Source: Sanghuangporus weigelae
Taxonomy: Eukaryota > Basidiomycota > Agaricomycetes > Hymenochaetales > Hymenochaetaceae
Reading direction: 5' to 3'
Assembly (NCBI GenBank): GCA_033182465.1
Contig: CP137326.1
Coordinates: 1,116,001-1,180,000, forward strand
DNA length: 64,000 bases
Part shown: piece by piece, positions 22,826 to 34,093 of the stretch
Numbering within the stretch: position 1 is the first letter of the stretch
Layout: each line of letters opens with the position of its first letter
Position numbers and translations under genes: made by a program
The notes under the pieces: model-generated
Databases searched by the model: none
What the model saw: the letters and a program-made list of their open reading frames with translations, nothing else
What the model was told of the DNA's origin: nothing

Positions 22826-25800
22826 ATGGCCACTGAACCTGGAAGTTCGAAATCTGCACAAATCACAAGCTCTTCATCCGATGCGTATATTGCGGATGTT
22901 CAGAACTCCATTTTGAAGGCAATGAAGCTTGCTGTCGCTTTGCCTGCCGATATTAACTTTAGTCGAGCCATCGACAATGACTTTGCTCGAGAAATCGACT
23001 CTTGTTCAGTGACGACGCTAGAGCTGGCAAATCGCCTTTTGGACCATTCAACATCTAGCTACGCAACAGCTTCTCGTGTTAAGGGCAAGAGCAAGCTTGA
23101 AGGACAGGAAGATGTCGTGGACAGTTTTGGATCGTTAGTTGTGGATGTGTTGGATCAGCTTTTTGAACGTGTCGTATGTTGATACTGGACTCGCCATTTC
23201 CTGTTTTTTGACACAATACAATACTAGGATATGAAATTGGATGAATATCTGGGAAGGAATAAACCTGCTGCCATACCTGTCAAGCCACTCCGAACTGCAT
23301 CATCCACTGTAAACCAACATTACTCATCTCATGTTCAAAGCTAATACAACCTACAGAAGACATCATCTAACCGGAGTGGGCGACTAGATCCATCGATATT
23401 ACATGCAGCGCATATATCGAAGCCTCAGCTCTGCTTCAAGAGGAGGGTAGACAACAGCAACGTGTCCTGGTCTCCAAAATTAAAGCACAAATACAACGCG
23501 CAAGTTCCGCTCGGGTTTACCATGTACGATTCAGCGGATGCAGACGAAGATGGTGGTATAGATTCATTGGCATTGCAGTACGTCCATCCGTCTTCTTCGT
23601 TCTTCATTGCCGTCATTTACATCTCCCTTCAGACGCGCACATCCTTACCTCTATGAGATCAAGCACATCTCATATCCTCGGCATATGTTTGAACAGAGAG
23701 AATCAACCTCACCCTTGTCATTTGAAAATACTCCATTTACTTGGATAGATACCAAAGGGGGCCTAGAATCACTACTGGACAAACTCCGCCGAGTTCAGGA
23801 GATAGCCATAGATCTCGAACATCACAGCTATCGCTCGTTTTCTGGATTTGTCTGCCTCATGCAAATTAGCACTCGAGAGGAAGACTTCATCGTGGACACT
23901 TTAGCTCTCAGAGAAGAGCTGGAAGATCTTAATGAAATCTTCACGGATCCGAAAATCGTGAAGGTCTTGCATGGTGCGGACAGTGACGTCGTGTGGCTCC
24001 AGCAGGATTTCAATATCTACACTGTGAACCTCTTCGATACATACCATGCCTCAAGAGTACTCGGTGCGTTGGCTTCGATGAGTAGACACAACTCATTTAG
24101 TGACTACTCTACAGACTTCCCTCGACACGGTTTAGGCGCGTTACTTGAGATGTACTGTGATTTCGTTCCAGACAAGCGTTATCAGTTGGCTGACTGGCGT
24201 ATTCGGTAAGTGTATTTCTCGTTATAGACATCTCAGTGCCTTACCTGTTCTTTCTGCCAAGACCTTTGCGAGATGAAATGATGCAGTACGCACGAGCAGA
24301 TACTCACTTCCTCCTTTACGTTTATGACAACCTGCGTAATGCGCTCTTGGATCGGGCCGGCGGACTTCCAGATCTTGTTCGGGCGGTTTTGGATCGCTCT
24401 CAAGAAACCGCCTTACGTGTCTATAAACCGGAGGTCTATGATCTGGAGAACGGTAATGGGACAGGAGGCTGGAACACCCTTGCAGAGAAATGGGGGCGCA
24501 CTCTTTCTGGTATGCAGCTCGCAGTATTCCGTGCTGTCCACGCGTGGCGAGATGTGATTGCGCGAACGGAAGATGAAAGTACGCGTTATGTGCTTCCAAA
24601 CCATTATCTATTCCAGCTGGCAGAAAGGCCTCCTGCAGACATGGCCGCACTACTCACAGTATTTCGTCCGGTCCCACCTCTGGTTCGTACTAAAGCGACT
24701 AGTCTCCTCGAAGTCATTCGTACTGCGGTTAAAGAAGCGCTATCCAAAGCTGGGAAAACGCGGGACATTGAAAACGCGGGCCATCTCCAGACAACATTGA
24801 GCGATACATGCAAGGAACTTTTGCGAACCAGTATATCACATGAAGCTTCTGTGCACAGCAAAAAAGCCTCCAGCAGCATAGAAGAGCGATCCTCTGAGTT
24901 ATGGACAAGGCAAACTGGTGGCGAGTGCACTTTTCCATTCAAAAGAAAAGGGGTCTAACTAAGTGCTGACGAAAGGTATTGCCGCAATGTCGTCATCATT
25001 GCTTGGTTCACAGACCATCGCGGGAAGGGTTAATGTAACCGGTCGGTCTTCTGACCGCAGCACTCTAATTCCAAAAGGCTGGACTTTGAGTGTGAGTTCA
25101 TTCAGAGTTACGTTTGTTCGCTATGTGTAACTAAATTTCCGATGATCTCGCTGCACGTTGCTTGTACATACCCAACAGAAGTCTGCGACCAAAGGTATAG
25201 ACGCCACTATCCCACGTTATCGGGAGGCTATTTCTCGCATTCATAGCTCGCTTGTGGTTTCACCAAGTATCCCGAGCGTATCAAAAACTACTTCTTTACT
25301 CAATCAAACAGAGCCAGGCGTGACCTCGCCGAATGATGGGGTTTCTGGCGCTGTTTCTGAAGCAGTGTCGGAGCAGATTGAAATTCCTTTCATCCCTGCG
25401 CACGAGAGGCAGACACATTCTCTCGTCACGAAAGTCGAAAACGATACTATCATTTCTGTTGGACGTACCCTAGAGAGAAAGCGGAAACGTTCTAGACTGG
25501 AGGAATCTACAATTATTGCTAACAAAGATGTGAAGAAGGTCAAAAGCGAAGTGACAGATGTTAATGGAGTCGTCGAAGCAGTTGAGCCGAAACCTGAAGA
25601 ATTCGACTATAGTTCAGCTCCTAACTTCTTGGATGAACCTATCATGGATCAGTCTATCATTCTGAAACCTCAGAAAGGGAAGACATCAAAAGGTACGCAT
25701 CTATTCTGGACCGTTGATTGGATAAAGATTGACTTTCTGTGATTCGGCTTTTCTGGTGGAAAAGGACGCAGTGGGTTTGAGTACGGAAGTTTTCCAGCAC

Positions 25801-25856
25801 CACCGCGAGCGTATAATGCAGTCAAAGGAGCTAACGTCTCGCATACTTTCAGATAA
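22826..25856 (+). CDS. RRP6: Exosome 3'-5' exoribonuclease Rrp6 (EXOSC10 family)
   Basis: Nuclear exosome subunit that trims and degrades rRNA, snoRNA and aberrant transcripts from the 3' end. Domains in order: a PMC2NT-type N-terminal helical domain (about 22826-23170), a linker, the DEDDy exonuclease domain (about 23640-24330) and an HRDC domain (about 24480-24720). A Lys/Arg-rich C-terminal tail ends GANVSHTFR at 25856. Catalytic motifs are visible: IDLEHHSYRSF (ExoI Asp and Glu), LHGADSDVVWLQQDF (ExoII) and YARADTHFLLYVYD (ExoIII Tyr and Asp). WRIRPLRDEMMQYA forms across a GTAAGT intron after 24208. An intron inside the exonuclease domain joins VL to DFPRHGLGALLEMYCDF. Splice sites near 24915-25190 are less certain. 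Length and motifs fit an active enzyme. Confidence 0.92.
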
Positions 25857-26520
25857 TGTGTTCATGATTGTAGGAATTATACGCACCTCAAAGTTGATGA
25901 TTCATCCTTGCAGGAATCTCAGTAAACTGGGGCAGGAAAAGAATAGTATCTTCGATTGATCGACTGCTCTCTTCCTGAAATCTTTTCGTTTTCATTAACT
26001 GTCGTCACTGAGAAAGCAAGGTAGGCTCTGGTCTTCGCCTGATGCGCCTTCATCAAAGAGCCATGAAGATCTGCGAGGAACATGATGAGAGAAACTTCGA
26101 ATCTCATTTGCCAAACTTCTTTCATCTTGCGACCGGTTTTCAAGAGCCATAGTCGAAACATCGTGTTCATTGCGAGTTTTCCAATCTGAAGCACAGGAGA
26201 GGATGAGCAATGAACATGCTTTGGACATGAGTTGATTGACGATGCTTCGGCAGAGGCGGCACGCTTATTTTATGCCCTCTGCCGCTGCGGCAAGGGAAGC
26301 ACCGAGTAATACCGAAAGCGGACCGGTACTTTCGCATTTTCTTGCTTCTGAGAGGTTGGCCAATAAATGTCTGCGATGACTCTTCCAAATGCGCAGAAGA
26401 TAACAACAGAGAACCTATTTATTCAGCATCGGACAACACGGAACTACTCATCATCCCCAAACATCCCACTCATACTCTCTTCTAGCCAAGCAGGTCGAGA
26501 CTACCTTCTCACTGGCGAGC
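25857..26520. other. Intergenic region between RRP6 and MFS genes
   Basis: About 660 bp with no supported gene. Minus-strand frames (25919-26194, 25995-26228) overlap each other and show no motif. A GC-rich stretch with CGGCAGAGG / CCTCTGCCG in inverted orientation lies near 26250-26285 and could form a stem in the MFS upstream region. Confidence 0.35.
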
Positions 26521-28631
26521 ATGTCCTCAGTGACTTTGAACGGGCTTTCGTCCTCGACTAAACCCGTCAGTGTCGCTCCTGTGACCAAAGTCGATATTGA
26601 GCATGTCGCTGTTCAAGATGATCCACGCGATTGGTCCCGTACGCGAAAAGTTCGTCAGACTTGCCCTCACTCATTGCAAAAATCGTCTCACGTCATCTGG
26701 AAAGATGTCTATACTCGCAATTGTGTCATTCTCAGCAATCATCGCGACCTTGGCGTCGAATATTTACTCGCGTGAGTCAACTATAGCATGTCTCTTTTTT
26801 CGTTTTTCTTCTATTCTGGAACTAAAAATCTCCAATTCCAAAGCGGCGTTAAGCCAAATAAAGGCAGATCTCCATGCATCAGATACAGAGATAGCAACTA
26901 GTCTTTCAACATTTATCATAGTTCAAGGCGTTACACCTTTGTTTTGGAGTTCTGTCTCCGAGCTCAAAGGAAGAAAAGTGCGTAAACAATCTACCACCAT
27001 GTGCGTTTTCGTAGCTTATAAGTTTATCGGTGTCTAGATTGTCTACATTACGTCAGAGATTGTGAGTACTCGTGTCGTGAAAAACCGCACTACTTTCGGC
27101 CTAAAAGTCGAGTAGATATGCATCGTTGGATGTCTGCTTGTAGGGACGGCGAGGAGTATTGCGGTCCTTATCCTCATGCGTTGCCTGCAGGCATTTGGGT
27201 AAGCGTTGAAGAAGTCAGGATTTATCCACAAGGTCTTACACCCCTCGTAGCTCTTCTTCGGTCTTTAGTGTTGGCGCTGGAACGCTAGCAGACATTTATG
27301 AACCACATGAGCGTGGTACGATGATGGGCATCTATTACGCTGCACCGCTTCTTGGACCTTCATTGGGTCCAATTATTGGTGGTGCGCTTACAGACACGTG
27401 GAATTGGCGCGCGACCTTTTACTTTCTTGCCGCCTTCTGCGTTGTCTCTTTGTGCAGCTTTTTCTTGTTCAAAGACACATTCCGACGAGAGCGAAGCCTC
27501 GCTTTTCAGGTGGCACTCTCCAGAACAAAGGCTCAGTCCGAGAAGAAGGAGAGAAGAAAGGGGACTCCCCCTGCTTCTCAACGAACAAGTGTCGATGCGG
27601 ACGAGAAAACTTTGAGAGGCGAGCCGTCAAACCTGACAGAGAAGGACGTTGAAGCACAAGACGTCAAAAAACCGACTGTTCCAGTTGTACCAAGCATCCA
27701 AGATGTGAAGCTGTCTATACGAGATATCAATCCCTTAGCGCCGTTACCCGAGGTTCTCAGGATCAGGACCAATCTTATTATCCTCTTCGCCTCAGGTATG
27801 TTTATCTAACGAGACTTCTTCTTTCAATAATAACGTACTGCTGGCGCGCTTTGCCCAGGTATCCTTTTTGCGTTCAGCTATTCCATCCTTTATACGTGCT
27901 CTCGGACATTCTCGGACAAATACGGATATGATGCGCTAAAAGTTGGCCTGGTCCTTTTGTCATTCGGGATTGGTAGGTTTCGCAGCCTCGTTCGTCATAT
28001 GTCATCTCACGCGAATTCAACAGGCAGCGTAGCCGGGAGTATCCTAGGAGGTCGTTGGTCAGACTATGCGCTCCGCCGACTCAAGGCGAAGAACAATGGG
28101 AAGAGCAATCCCGAGGTAAGATAAAAATATTTCACTCCGAGCAAAGTTGACAAAAATATGTGTATCTGCATAGATGAGGCTACAAAGTACAAAATGGGCA
28201 ATGCTTATTCTTCCATTGGCAAGCGCAGCGTACGGCTGGCTGTGCCAGAAGAAAGTACACGTTGCTGCTGTGTGCGTCGCTCTCTTCTTTGCCGGATTCT
28301 TGTCCATGTACGTCTCAAACTTCTCACCTTCTAATCGCTCACTGACACTGTGCTTAGTTGGGTGTATTCGTCCACCCTTGCCTATATCGTCGATGCTAAT
28401 ACGGGACGGTCAACAACAGCTGTGGCGTGCAACAGTTGCTTCCGCGGAACATCCGCGTTTATTGCAGCTGAGCTGGCTGTGCCTCTTCAGAACTCAATTG
28501 GTGACGGTGGACTATACACCATGTGGGCAGGCTTACTGATTATTGTCGGCCTGCTGACCATGCTTTTACTCTGGAAGGGAAGAGAATGGAGAGAATATGA
28601 TTCGCTCAAGAACAATGAGAAATCGGGTTAG
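26521..28631 (+). CDS. MFS transporter, DHA1 drug:H+ antiporter type
   Basis: Predicted 12-helix plasma-membrane or organelle exporter of small molecules. Exons join in frame: the N-terminal cytosolic part ends DDPRDWSRTRK, followed by MSILAIVSFSAIIATLASN (helix 1), SQIKADLHASDTEIATSLS, then GVTPLFWSSVSELKGRK, the family's loop 2-3 signature region. Next come the helix 4-6 segment (IYEPHERGTMMGIYYAAPLL, then LGPSLGPIIGGALTDTWNWR, the DHA1 motif C region) and a long charged central loop. The second half includes FSDKYGYDALKVGLVLLSFG, AGSILGGRWSDYALRRL and a C-terminus ending LKNNEKSG. It resembles the Qdr/Aqr1 branch that exports drugs, organic acids or amino acids, but the substrate is not determined. 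Small introns lie around 26650, 26775, 26965, 27100, 27200, 27800, 27970, 28115 and 28310. Confidence 0.88.
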
Positions 28632-28892
28632 ATCGTGATGCTCGAAGTACACGTATATGATACCTACAAGCTAGAGATTGTGTGTTTTACTGTCTGATTC
28701 GTCATCCGCTTCCATTGCGTTCCCTTTACTTGCCCCTTAGAATTGCCATAGACAATAGATATAGATTCGTATGCGCACTATGGTTATTCGTACCGCTAGT
28801 ATTCACAAACTTGTATTCGTTTCGTAGACAGACCCTACAAGATGCTGCATTTTAATATTGCGATTACGGCTCTCTCATTCTACGATGCTTCT

Positions 28893-30030
28893 TCAGAGAC
28901 CTTCGTCCCCGACTGGGCCCTCCTGCCCCGGACTGCCTGCTGTTCTCCAAGCGCCAAGAACGAGCTGAGTCACGTCTTCTACCCCAAACCCGTCTTTCAC
29001 TGAAGTGAACAACGTTGGTCCGTCTCCTCGCATGGTTCTTGAATCACGTTCCATGACATCCAGAGAAGCTCCAACCAAAGGTGCGAGGTCAATCTTGTAG
29101 ATGGTCGTGAATACGCCGCACAGAACAAGAAACAAAGAGTGTACCTTGTTGATTACCAGAAGATCAGATTGAGAAACACCAGGTCCTCCTTTTCGAGGTA
29201 TTTTGTCGCCTCCCTGCAATTAAGCGGTTAGCTCGGCTCAAGATGATGAACATTATGTCTCCTTCATCGGACACTGACCGATACATCGATGACATAAATG
29301 ATATAATCCGCAAGTTCGCGAGAATAATTTGCTGCCAGGTTATCGCCTCCGCTCTCAACGAAAAGAATTTGACAGCCAAATTTTACTTGGAGAGTCTCAA
29401 GTGCGCCTAGATTCGCGGAAATATCTTCACGGATTGCTGCATGAGGACAGCCGCCCGTCTCGATTGCAAGAATGCGTTCGGCTGGAAGGGCTTTGTTTCG
29501 GATGAGGAACTCCTGATCTTCGCGAGTGAAGATGTCATTCGTCACAGTTGCTATGACAGAAGAGTAAGACACGAAAAAAACAGATAGACGAATCTCCTGT
29601 TCACCAATGTTAAATTCTTTCCGGAGGCGCCGGCACAATGCGAGGGTGAGCGCGGTCTTTCCTGAACCCACAGGTCTGTATATATGCGCATAGATTTAAC
29701 AAAATGCTTTCGTCAGTATTCGGAAGTTGGGACAGACCCTCCAATTCCGACCGTGAAACCTCTTTCTTCGAAGTTCCGCGATATGAGATCTGGCATGTCC
29801 CGCTCCGAATATTTTCCTTCGGACAGAGTACGAACTCAGCCTGCAAGCTTCCGCCTAAAATATGCATAACACTCACCTGCATGTTCGAGGTGCTCATGTG
29901 TATGCCCTTGCTCTCCGCCATGATCGTGTGTATGAGTGGGACCTCCGTGTTCATGGGAATGTGGGGTAATGGCTTGCGCCGCTGCATTCCCGGAGAGATT
30001 GTTTATAAACTGCACAGTTCCGCTTGTCAT
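28893..30030 (-). CDS. ureG: Urease accessory GTPase UreG
   Basis: Nickel-binding SIMIBI-class GTPase that, with UreD and UreF homologues, inserts nickel into urease. The start at 30030 gives an N-terminal His-rich stretch ([16 protein letters not shown] and HTHEHLEH) likely to bind nickel. The exon 1-2 join gives [20 protein letters not shown], followed by the P-loop [11 protein letters not shown] short intron joins FNI to [12 protein letters not shown]. Further conserved blocks are [27 protein letters not shown], the [18 protein letters not shown] region, and LLVINKIDLAP (the NKxD-type base-specificity motif), which is formed across another short intron. The gene ends at 28893, tail-to-tail with the MFS gene 261 bp away. 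No other urease gene is in the window. Confidence 0.95.
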
Positions 30031-30051
30031 GATAATATTTCCGATATTATC
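30031..30051. repeat. Short perfect inverted repeat next to the UreG start codon
   Basis: GATAATAT (30031-30038) and ATATTATC (30044-30051) are perfect inverted copies around a 5-nt loop, directly upstream of the UreG ATG on the minus strand, so in its 5' leader or core promoter. Each arm carries a GATA core. GATA factors control nitrogen genes in fungi, so a regulatory role for a urease gene is conceivable, but AT-rich palindromes this short also arise by chance. Confidence 0.35.
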
Positions 30052-30329
30052 AATAATTAAAAGCAAGTTTAGTGATGGGCGTTGAGGTGAGAGATGAGGT
30101 ATGCTGATAAAATACAACCCCAGACGACTCGGCCATACGTATGATCATTCATTGCGGGGAACAAATAAATTCCAATTCATTTCCAGTTAGATGACCCTGA
30201 TACTTAGTCATCCTTCACCTTCAACATTCAGATTCGAATCCTTCCTCTAGTCAACACTTAGGCATGTACCAGATGCTGCACAAGATTTATATAAATTACT
30301 GAATATCAATCGACCAGTTTCTCTTTCCA

Positions 30330-30795
30330 CCAAAGCCCCAGCACGAGTCGGTACGTAACTTTCTTCTTGTACTCTTATCGTGCTGATATCGGACTCGATC
30401 AGCTCCTTCTGAATAAAGTGTCAAATCATGAGAGCAGGGATGTCGGAAGGCACTGACCTCTATCGGAATTTTGACTACGAACGCGATGATGCAGATGCCG
30501 AAGGCATAGTGGTATGGAGTTACAGGATATCACCACGAAAACAAGTTCCTGCCAAAGCAATACTGACAAGTAAATATGTTGGTGAGCGTCATTCACTGTG
30601 AGTCGGGAGTCTCAAACATACGAAGCTAGAGGGTGTCGAAAAATCCCATAAAGACCACCAGATGCAAGCTTCGGCCTTTCTCTCACCTATCGGAAAGGTA
30701 GATTGAAACCTCAAAGGCTGTCAACGCTAGACTTACCCCGATACCGTAGAAAGACTGGCCTAATAATTTGACGGACGACCAATCGACTGTAGTAA
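30330..30795 (-). pseudogene. 5'-truncated ICMT-like methyltransferase pseudogene
   Basis: A remnant of the methyltransferase gene at 31122-31976, in the same orientation. Recognisable in order on the minus strand: VKLLGQSFYGIG with a following GTAAGT donor, VRERPKLASGGLYGIFRHPL (equivalent to VREKPKIVSTGPYAVVRHPL in the neighbour), YAFGICIIAFVVKIPIE with a GTCAGT donor, KELIESD, and EYKKKVTYRL. Between KELIESD and EYKKKV the spacing is about 11 nt shorter than in the intact gene, which breaks the frame. The N-terminal half is missing: the sequence upstream (about 30830-31076) has no similarity I can see. The retained order of former exons and introns points to DNA-level tandem duplication, not retrocopying. 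Confidence 0.75.
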
Positions 30796-31121
30796 CAAAG
30801 CTAGGTGCACCATGACAGGAAAGTAAGGATTAGCGAACGTTTCTTCCGATGCAAGACGTAAATGTTAAGTCCGTTTTGGGGAGTAATCCGAAACCTAGTT
30901 TGATCAGCTCTTCGTAGCAAAAGGAAGGCTAGATAGAAGGATAGTTCTGAACGCCCGGATCTGGGAGCAGAACATAGTTGCTGTATTTGAATGGAGTAAA
31001 CTAGTACATGAGCAGGGGACCTGGAGATCGCATGTAAAGTTGGTTGATTACAATCAAGGTTGCAGAAATACAGCATTAATCAATCCAACTGAAGGATCTT
31101 TTCCATTCACCATTAAGCTTC

Positions 31122-31976
31122 CTACCAGACTTTCGGGATCAAACGATAAGTAACCTTCTTCTTGTATTCCACATATTCCGGTCCGACCACGGGGTCCGTC
31201 TCGATAAGGCTCTCCTATCAAAACTACCGTTAGACTCTGTAATAGAACAGGACGAGTCTGTCACGAACTTCTATCGGGATCTTCACCACAAACGCAGCAA
31301 CGATCGCAGCGAATGAAACCAGCGGGATGTAGTTCCAGAACATAACTGAGAGAGCTAACTGATGAGCGAGTGCAAAACTAACGAAAGGTAGAGTGAAGTC
31401 AGTCTCGAGTTTTAGTGAACATTAAAGGGCACTTAGAATACCTGTACAGAGGGTGACGAACGACTGCATATGGACCAGTTGAGACAATCTTCGGCTTTTC
31501 TCTTACCTGCAAATAATAGAGCCAATCAGATCACACGACCTACGGGACGACCGATGCGGACTCACCCCGATGAAATGGAAAGATTGTCCCAATGCGCCAA
31601 GGGCTGAAGTGAGCAATTTCCAGCCCACAGCCAATCCAGCAACTCCAGCTACCCTCAGCACGTTTATCGCGGTGTCGTCCAGATGCAGCTTAGGTAAGGC
31701 GAAGCGGGAAATGAATCCAGGCTGTACTCCTCCATTTAAGGGGACTGCAATGAGATAAGTCACTGGTGGTATAATCATCGCGGCGGCATGGATGGGTGTA
31801 ATGAGCTTTCCGATACGAGTTGTTGGCAGCGACTTTACTGGCCCGCCCTTCTCCGCCGCGTCCTTCATAGCTTTCCTGTTAGTGTACAAAGCTGCGGCGA
31901 CGCTGACGAGCAGCGACGAGGTAACGATGCCTTCCGTGAGGCGGTCATTCGATATGTGTATACCTGCGATATACAT
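31122..31976 (-). CDS. Isoprenylcysteine carboxyl methyltransferase (ICMT)-like protein
   Basis: An integral membrane methyltransferase-like protein, probably in ER or other endomembranes, using S-adenosylmethionine. Exon 1 (31976 to about 31566) encodes several helices (EGIVTSSLLVSVAAALYT, IHAAAMIIPPVTYLIAVPL, VLRVAGVAGLAVGWKLL) and ends GQSFHFIG. Exon 2 (about 31507-31442) encodes VREKPKIVSTGPYAVVRHPL, the conserved GPYxxVRHP cofactor-binding motif of the ICMT/PEMT group. Exon 3 carries LALSVMFWNYIPLVSF and AFVVKIPIE. The last exon carries ESLIETDPVVGPEYVEYKKK and ends LIPKVW at 31122. Whether it methylates prenylated proteins like yeast Ste14 or acts on small molecules is not clear; Agaricomycetes often carry several diverged copies. 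Confidence 0.85.
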
Positions 31977-32437
31977 GATTGATGGGTTAAGAGTGACAGG
32001 AATGAAAAGCGACCATCTTTGTTGAGACAGGAGAGCCTATTTAACCCGTCGCCACAACGCAAGCGGACACGGACTGAATTACAGATATTCCGACGCCGAC
32101 GCAATTAGCGGATTCTTCCGGTCCTCCTCATTTGTGGATGTTTCAGTCACGTGAACATTAGTTCTGTTCGATAAGTATACCGTATATACAAAAATACTGA
32201 CATGCGTCTTCGAGAACAAAGAATAGGGAGAATGATCGCATAGACTGTTCGTAGTTTCAGTGACGTCTATGTACATCGGAAGGATCCTTCTAGCCACTTG
32301 AGAGTGATTGATAATCACGTAACCTCAGCGATCGGAGACTGTTTGGCTGCTGCCTCTGAAAGCAGCCGGATGGCAGGTACCTCCTCTGGTAAAGGAAGTT
32401 CGAGATACGAAATATCAACTCGAAACCGGTGGACTTG
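31977..32437. other. Intergenic region between ICMT-like and USB1 genes
   Basis: About 460 bp of upstream region for the ICMT-like gene and 3' flank of USB1, both on the minus strand. Minus-strand frames at 31865-32104 and 32079-32318 show no motif. Nothing else is seen. Confidence 0.4.
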
Positions 32438-33454
32438 CTACTCATTCAACCCCAAAGGCCAGCTGGAGATTTCCTTCCCAATCTTGACACAGATACTATC
32501 GACGTCAAAAACGCCTGTTTTGCTGCCCGACAGAGTTCTTCCAAAATGTGATTCCATATCAGAAAGCAGTTGAGGAGGTAGCGAAGAGATAACTCGGGGT
32601 AGAGTGCCCGCCGGAATGGTGTGAGTCGACGCTTCATCTTGTAGTCTAACCCCAGTAGCAAGCAACGCCCAAGCTATAGACGCATGAAAGCGCGGTTCGG
32701 AATAGAATCCTTTCTGGCGAAGGCTCTTGAGAATAGGCTCAACCGATTTGGATAGCATTTCTAACTGCGGTGAATCAGAAGGGGTTTGCATTGATCCAAA
32801 GCAAAGAGGAAATCAAAATACCTCTCGATGGCCAGCTCCGACCTCAATGCCAAGAAACGCACGGGTATGTTCATCGTTTTCAAATATCGCGAATTTTGAA
32901 AACGAAGCAGTAAATCTTCCGAGCCACACATGAGTTCACATCGTCCACGCAAAATATCACAAAGCAAAGAAACCTACGGGCAAATTACGCGTGCAGCAGC
33001 CTTGACAACTCGCTTTAGCTCCTCTCGCTGATAATTGCGCAGATAGATCGGTCGTGTCAAAGAGATGTGCAGTGTATGTGTCTCTGGACTATCTAGCCAG
33101 TCACAGACCAGTGCTGGTTCGATATTTTTGGCATGATTGACGGACTTCTCCAGAAGCTGGCGCAGAGGCGGATTTTTCTTCAGCAGGACAGGCACATAGA
33201 CGAATGCCGCAAACTGACCCTCCACGTGCGGCGACGTCCGTACACGGCCTTGATGAAGTGTTGGGTCGTCATTTGGCACTGGCACACTCAATGAAGGCGA
33301 CAATTTTGGTAATTTTCTGACTGAATATCAGCAGCTATATCGAACCTTTGCGGAAAGCAACGTACCGTGCGGACTTCGCAGCATCGAGATGATTTTCAGC
33401 GCCATCGTCATCGTCAGAACTCTCGTACGCGACTAGGTTAATGTTCCTCTTCAT
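32438..33454 (-). CDS. USB1: U6 snRNA 3'-end phosphodiesterase Usb1 (Mpn1)
   Basis: A 2H-family RNA exonuclease that trims the U tail of U6 snRNA and leaves a terminal phosphate, protecting U6 for splicing. The first exon starts at 33454 with a basic then acidic segment (MKRNINLVAYESSDDDDGAE) and has a GTACGT donor. The next exon carries GQFAAFVYVPVLLKKNPPLR and the first catalytic HxS motif in THTLHISLTRPIYLRNY. A later exon carries the second HxS motif in EPRFHASIAWALLATG and ends SSWPLGLNE at 32438. Both His-x-Ser motifs are intact, so the enzyme is probably active. Length (roughly 280 aa) fits the family. Confidence 0.92.
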
Positions 33455-34093
33455 GTGCACAGCACGACGAAGAGAAGCAAAAGAACTGCTGAGTAATCAG
33501 TAACGTGCCACAACATGACCGAAAGTGGCAATGTGACTTTTTCCGACCACCTAACGTCGTTGATTTCCGTGTCGCTATCTGGTCGGCATCTGTGCAGCGA
33601 TCGGCTCTCTTCTCGCGAGTGACTTTTTTTGAGCAATCTTTATCTCAGGGCGCGAATACTCAGGTTTGCTCAGGCCTTGAAAATGAGGAGTTTTTCTCAT
33701 CTCGTAGTAGCTAGATGGAAGTTTGCACTAGCAAAACAAATCAGAAGAAGTGGCGGAATCTAGTTCTGTCCAATGACACATCTGATATAGGTTATGAGCT
33801 ATAACTTTCTTTCTGGCCTTAGCTGCCCATATCGTAAAAGCGGAGCACTGTGCAGTCAGGATGCATCGCCCTTTTCCTAAGAATCTGAATCGAGTCTTTT
33901 ATTCTGAATTCGCTGGTAGATACCTGAAAGGACTCTCATGTTACTTTGCAAGAGGTATTGAACGTAGTTTGCAAACGCATTATAAATAAGGAACGTAATA
34001 CACTATTATCACCGTGGCAGGACTGTCTCTTCTCCTTAACCCGTTGATCTGCCGGGCCTCCTCAAAGTCATCCAAGATCTATTGCTTCGATCC
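33455..34093. other. Divergent intergenic region between USB1 and PEBP-like gene
   Basis: About 640 bp shared by two head-to-head genes. The plus frame 33505-33714 has no motif and is probably chance. A CT-rich tract lies near 34020-34040, just upstream of the plus-strand gene. No RNA gene was recognised. Confidence 0.4.
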
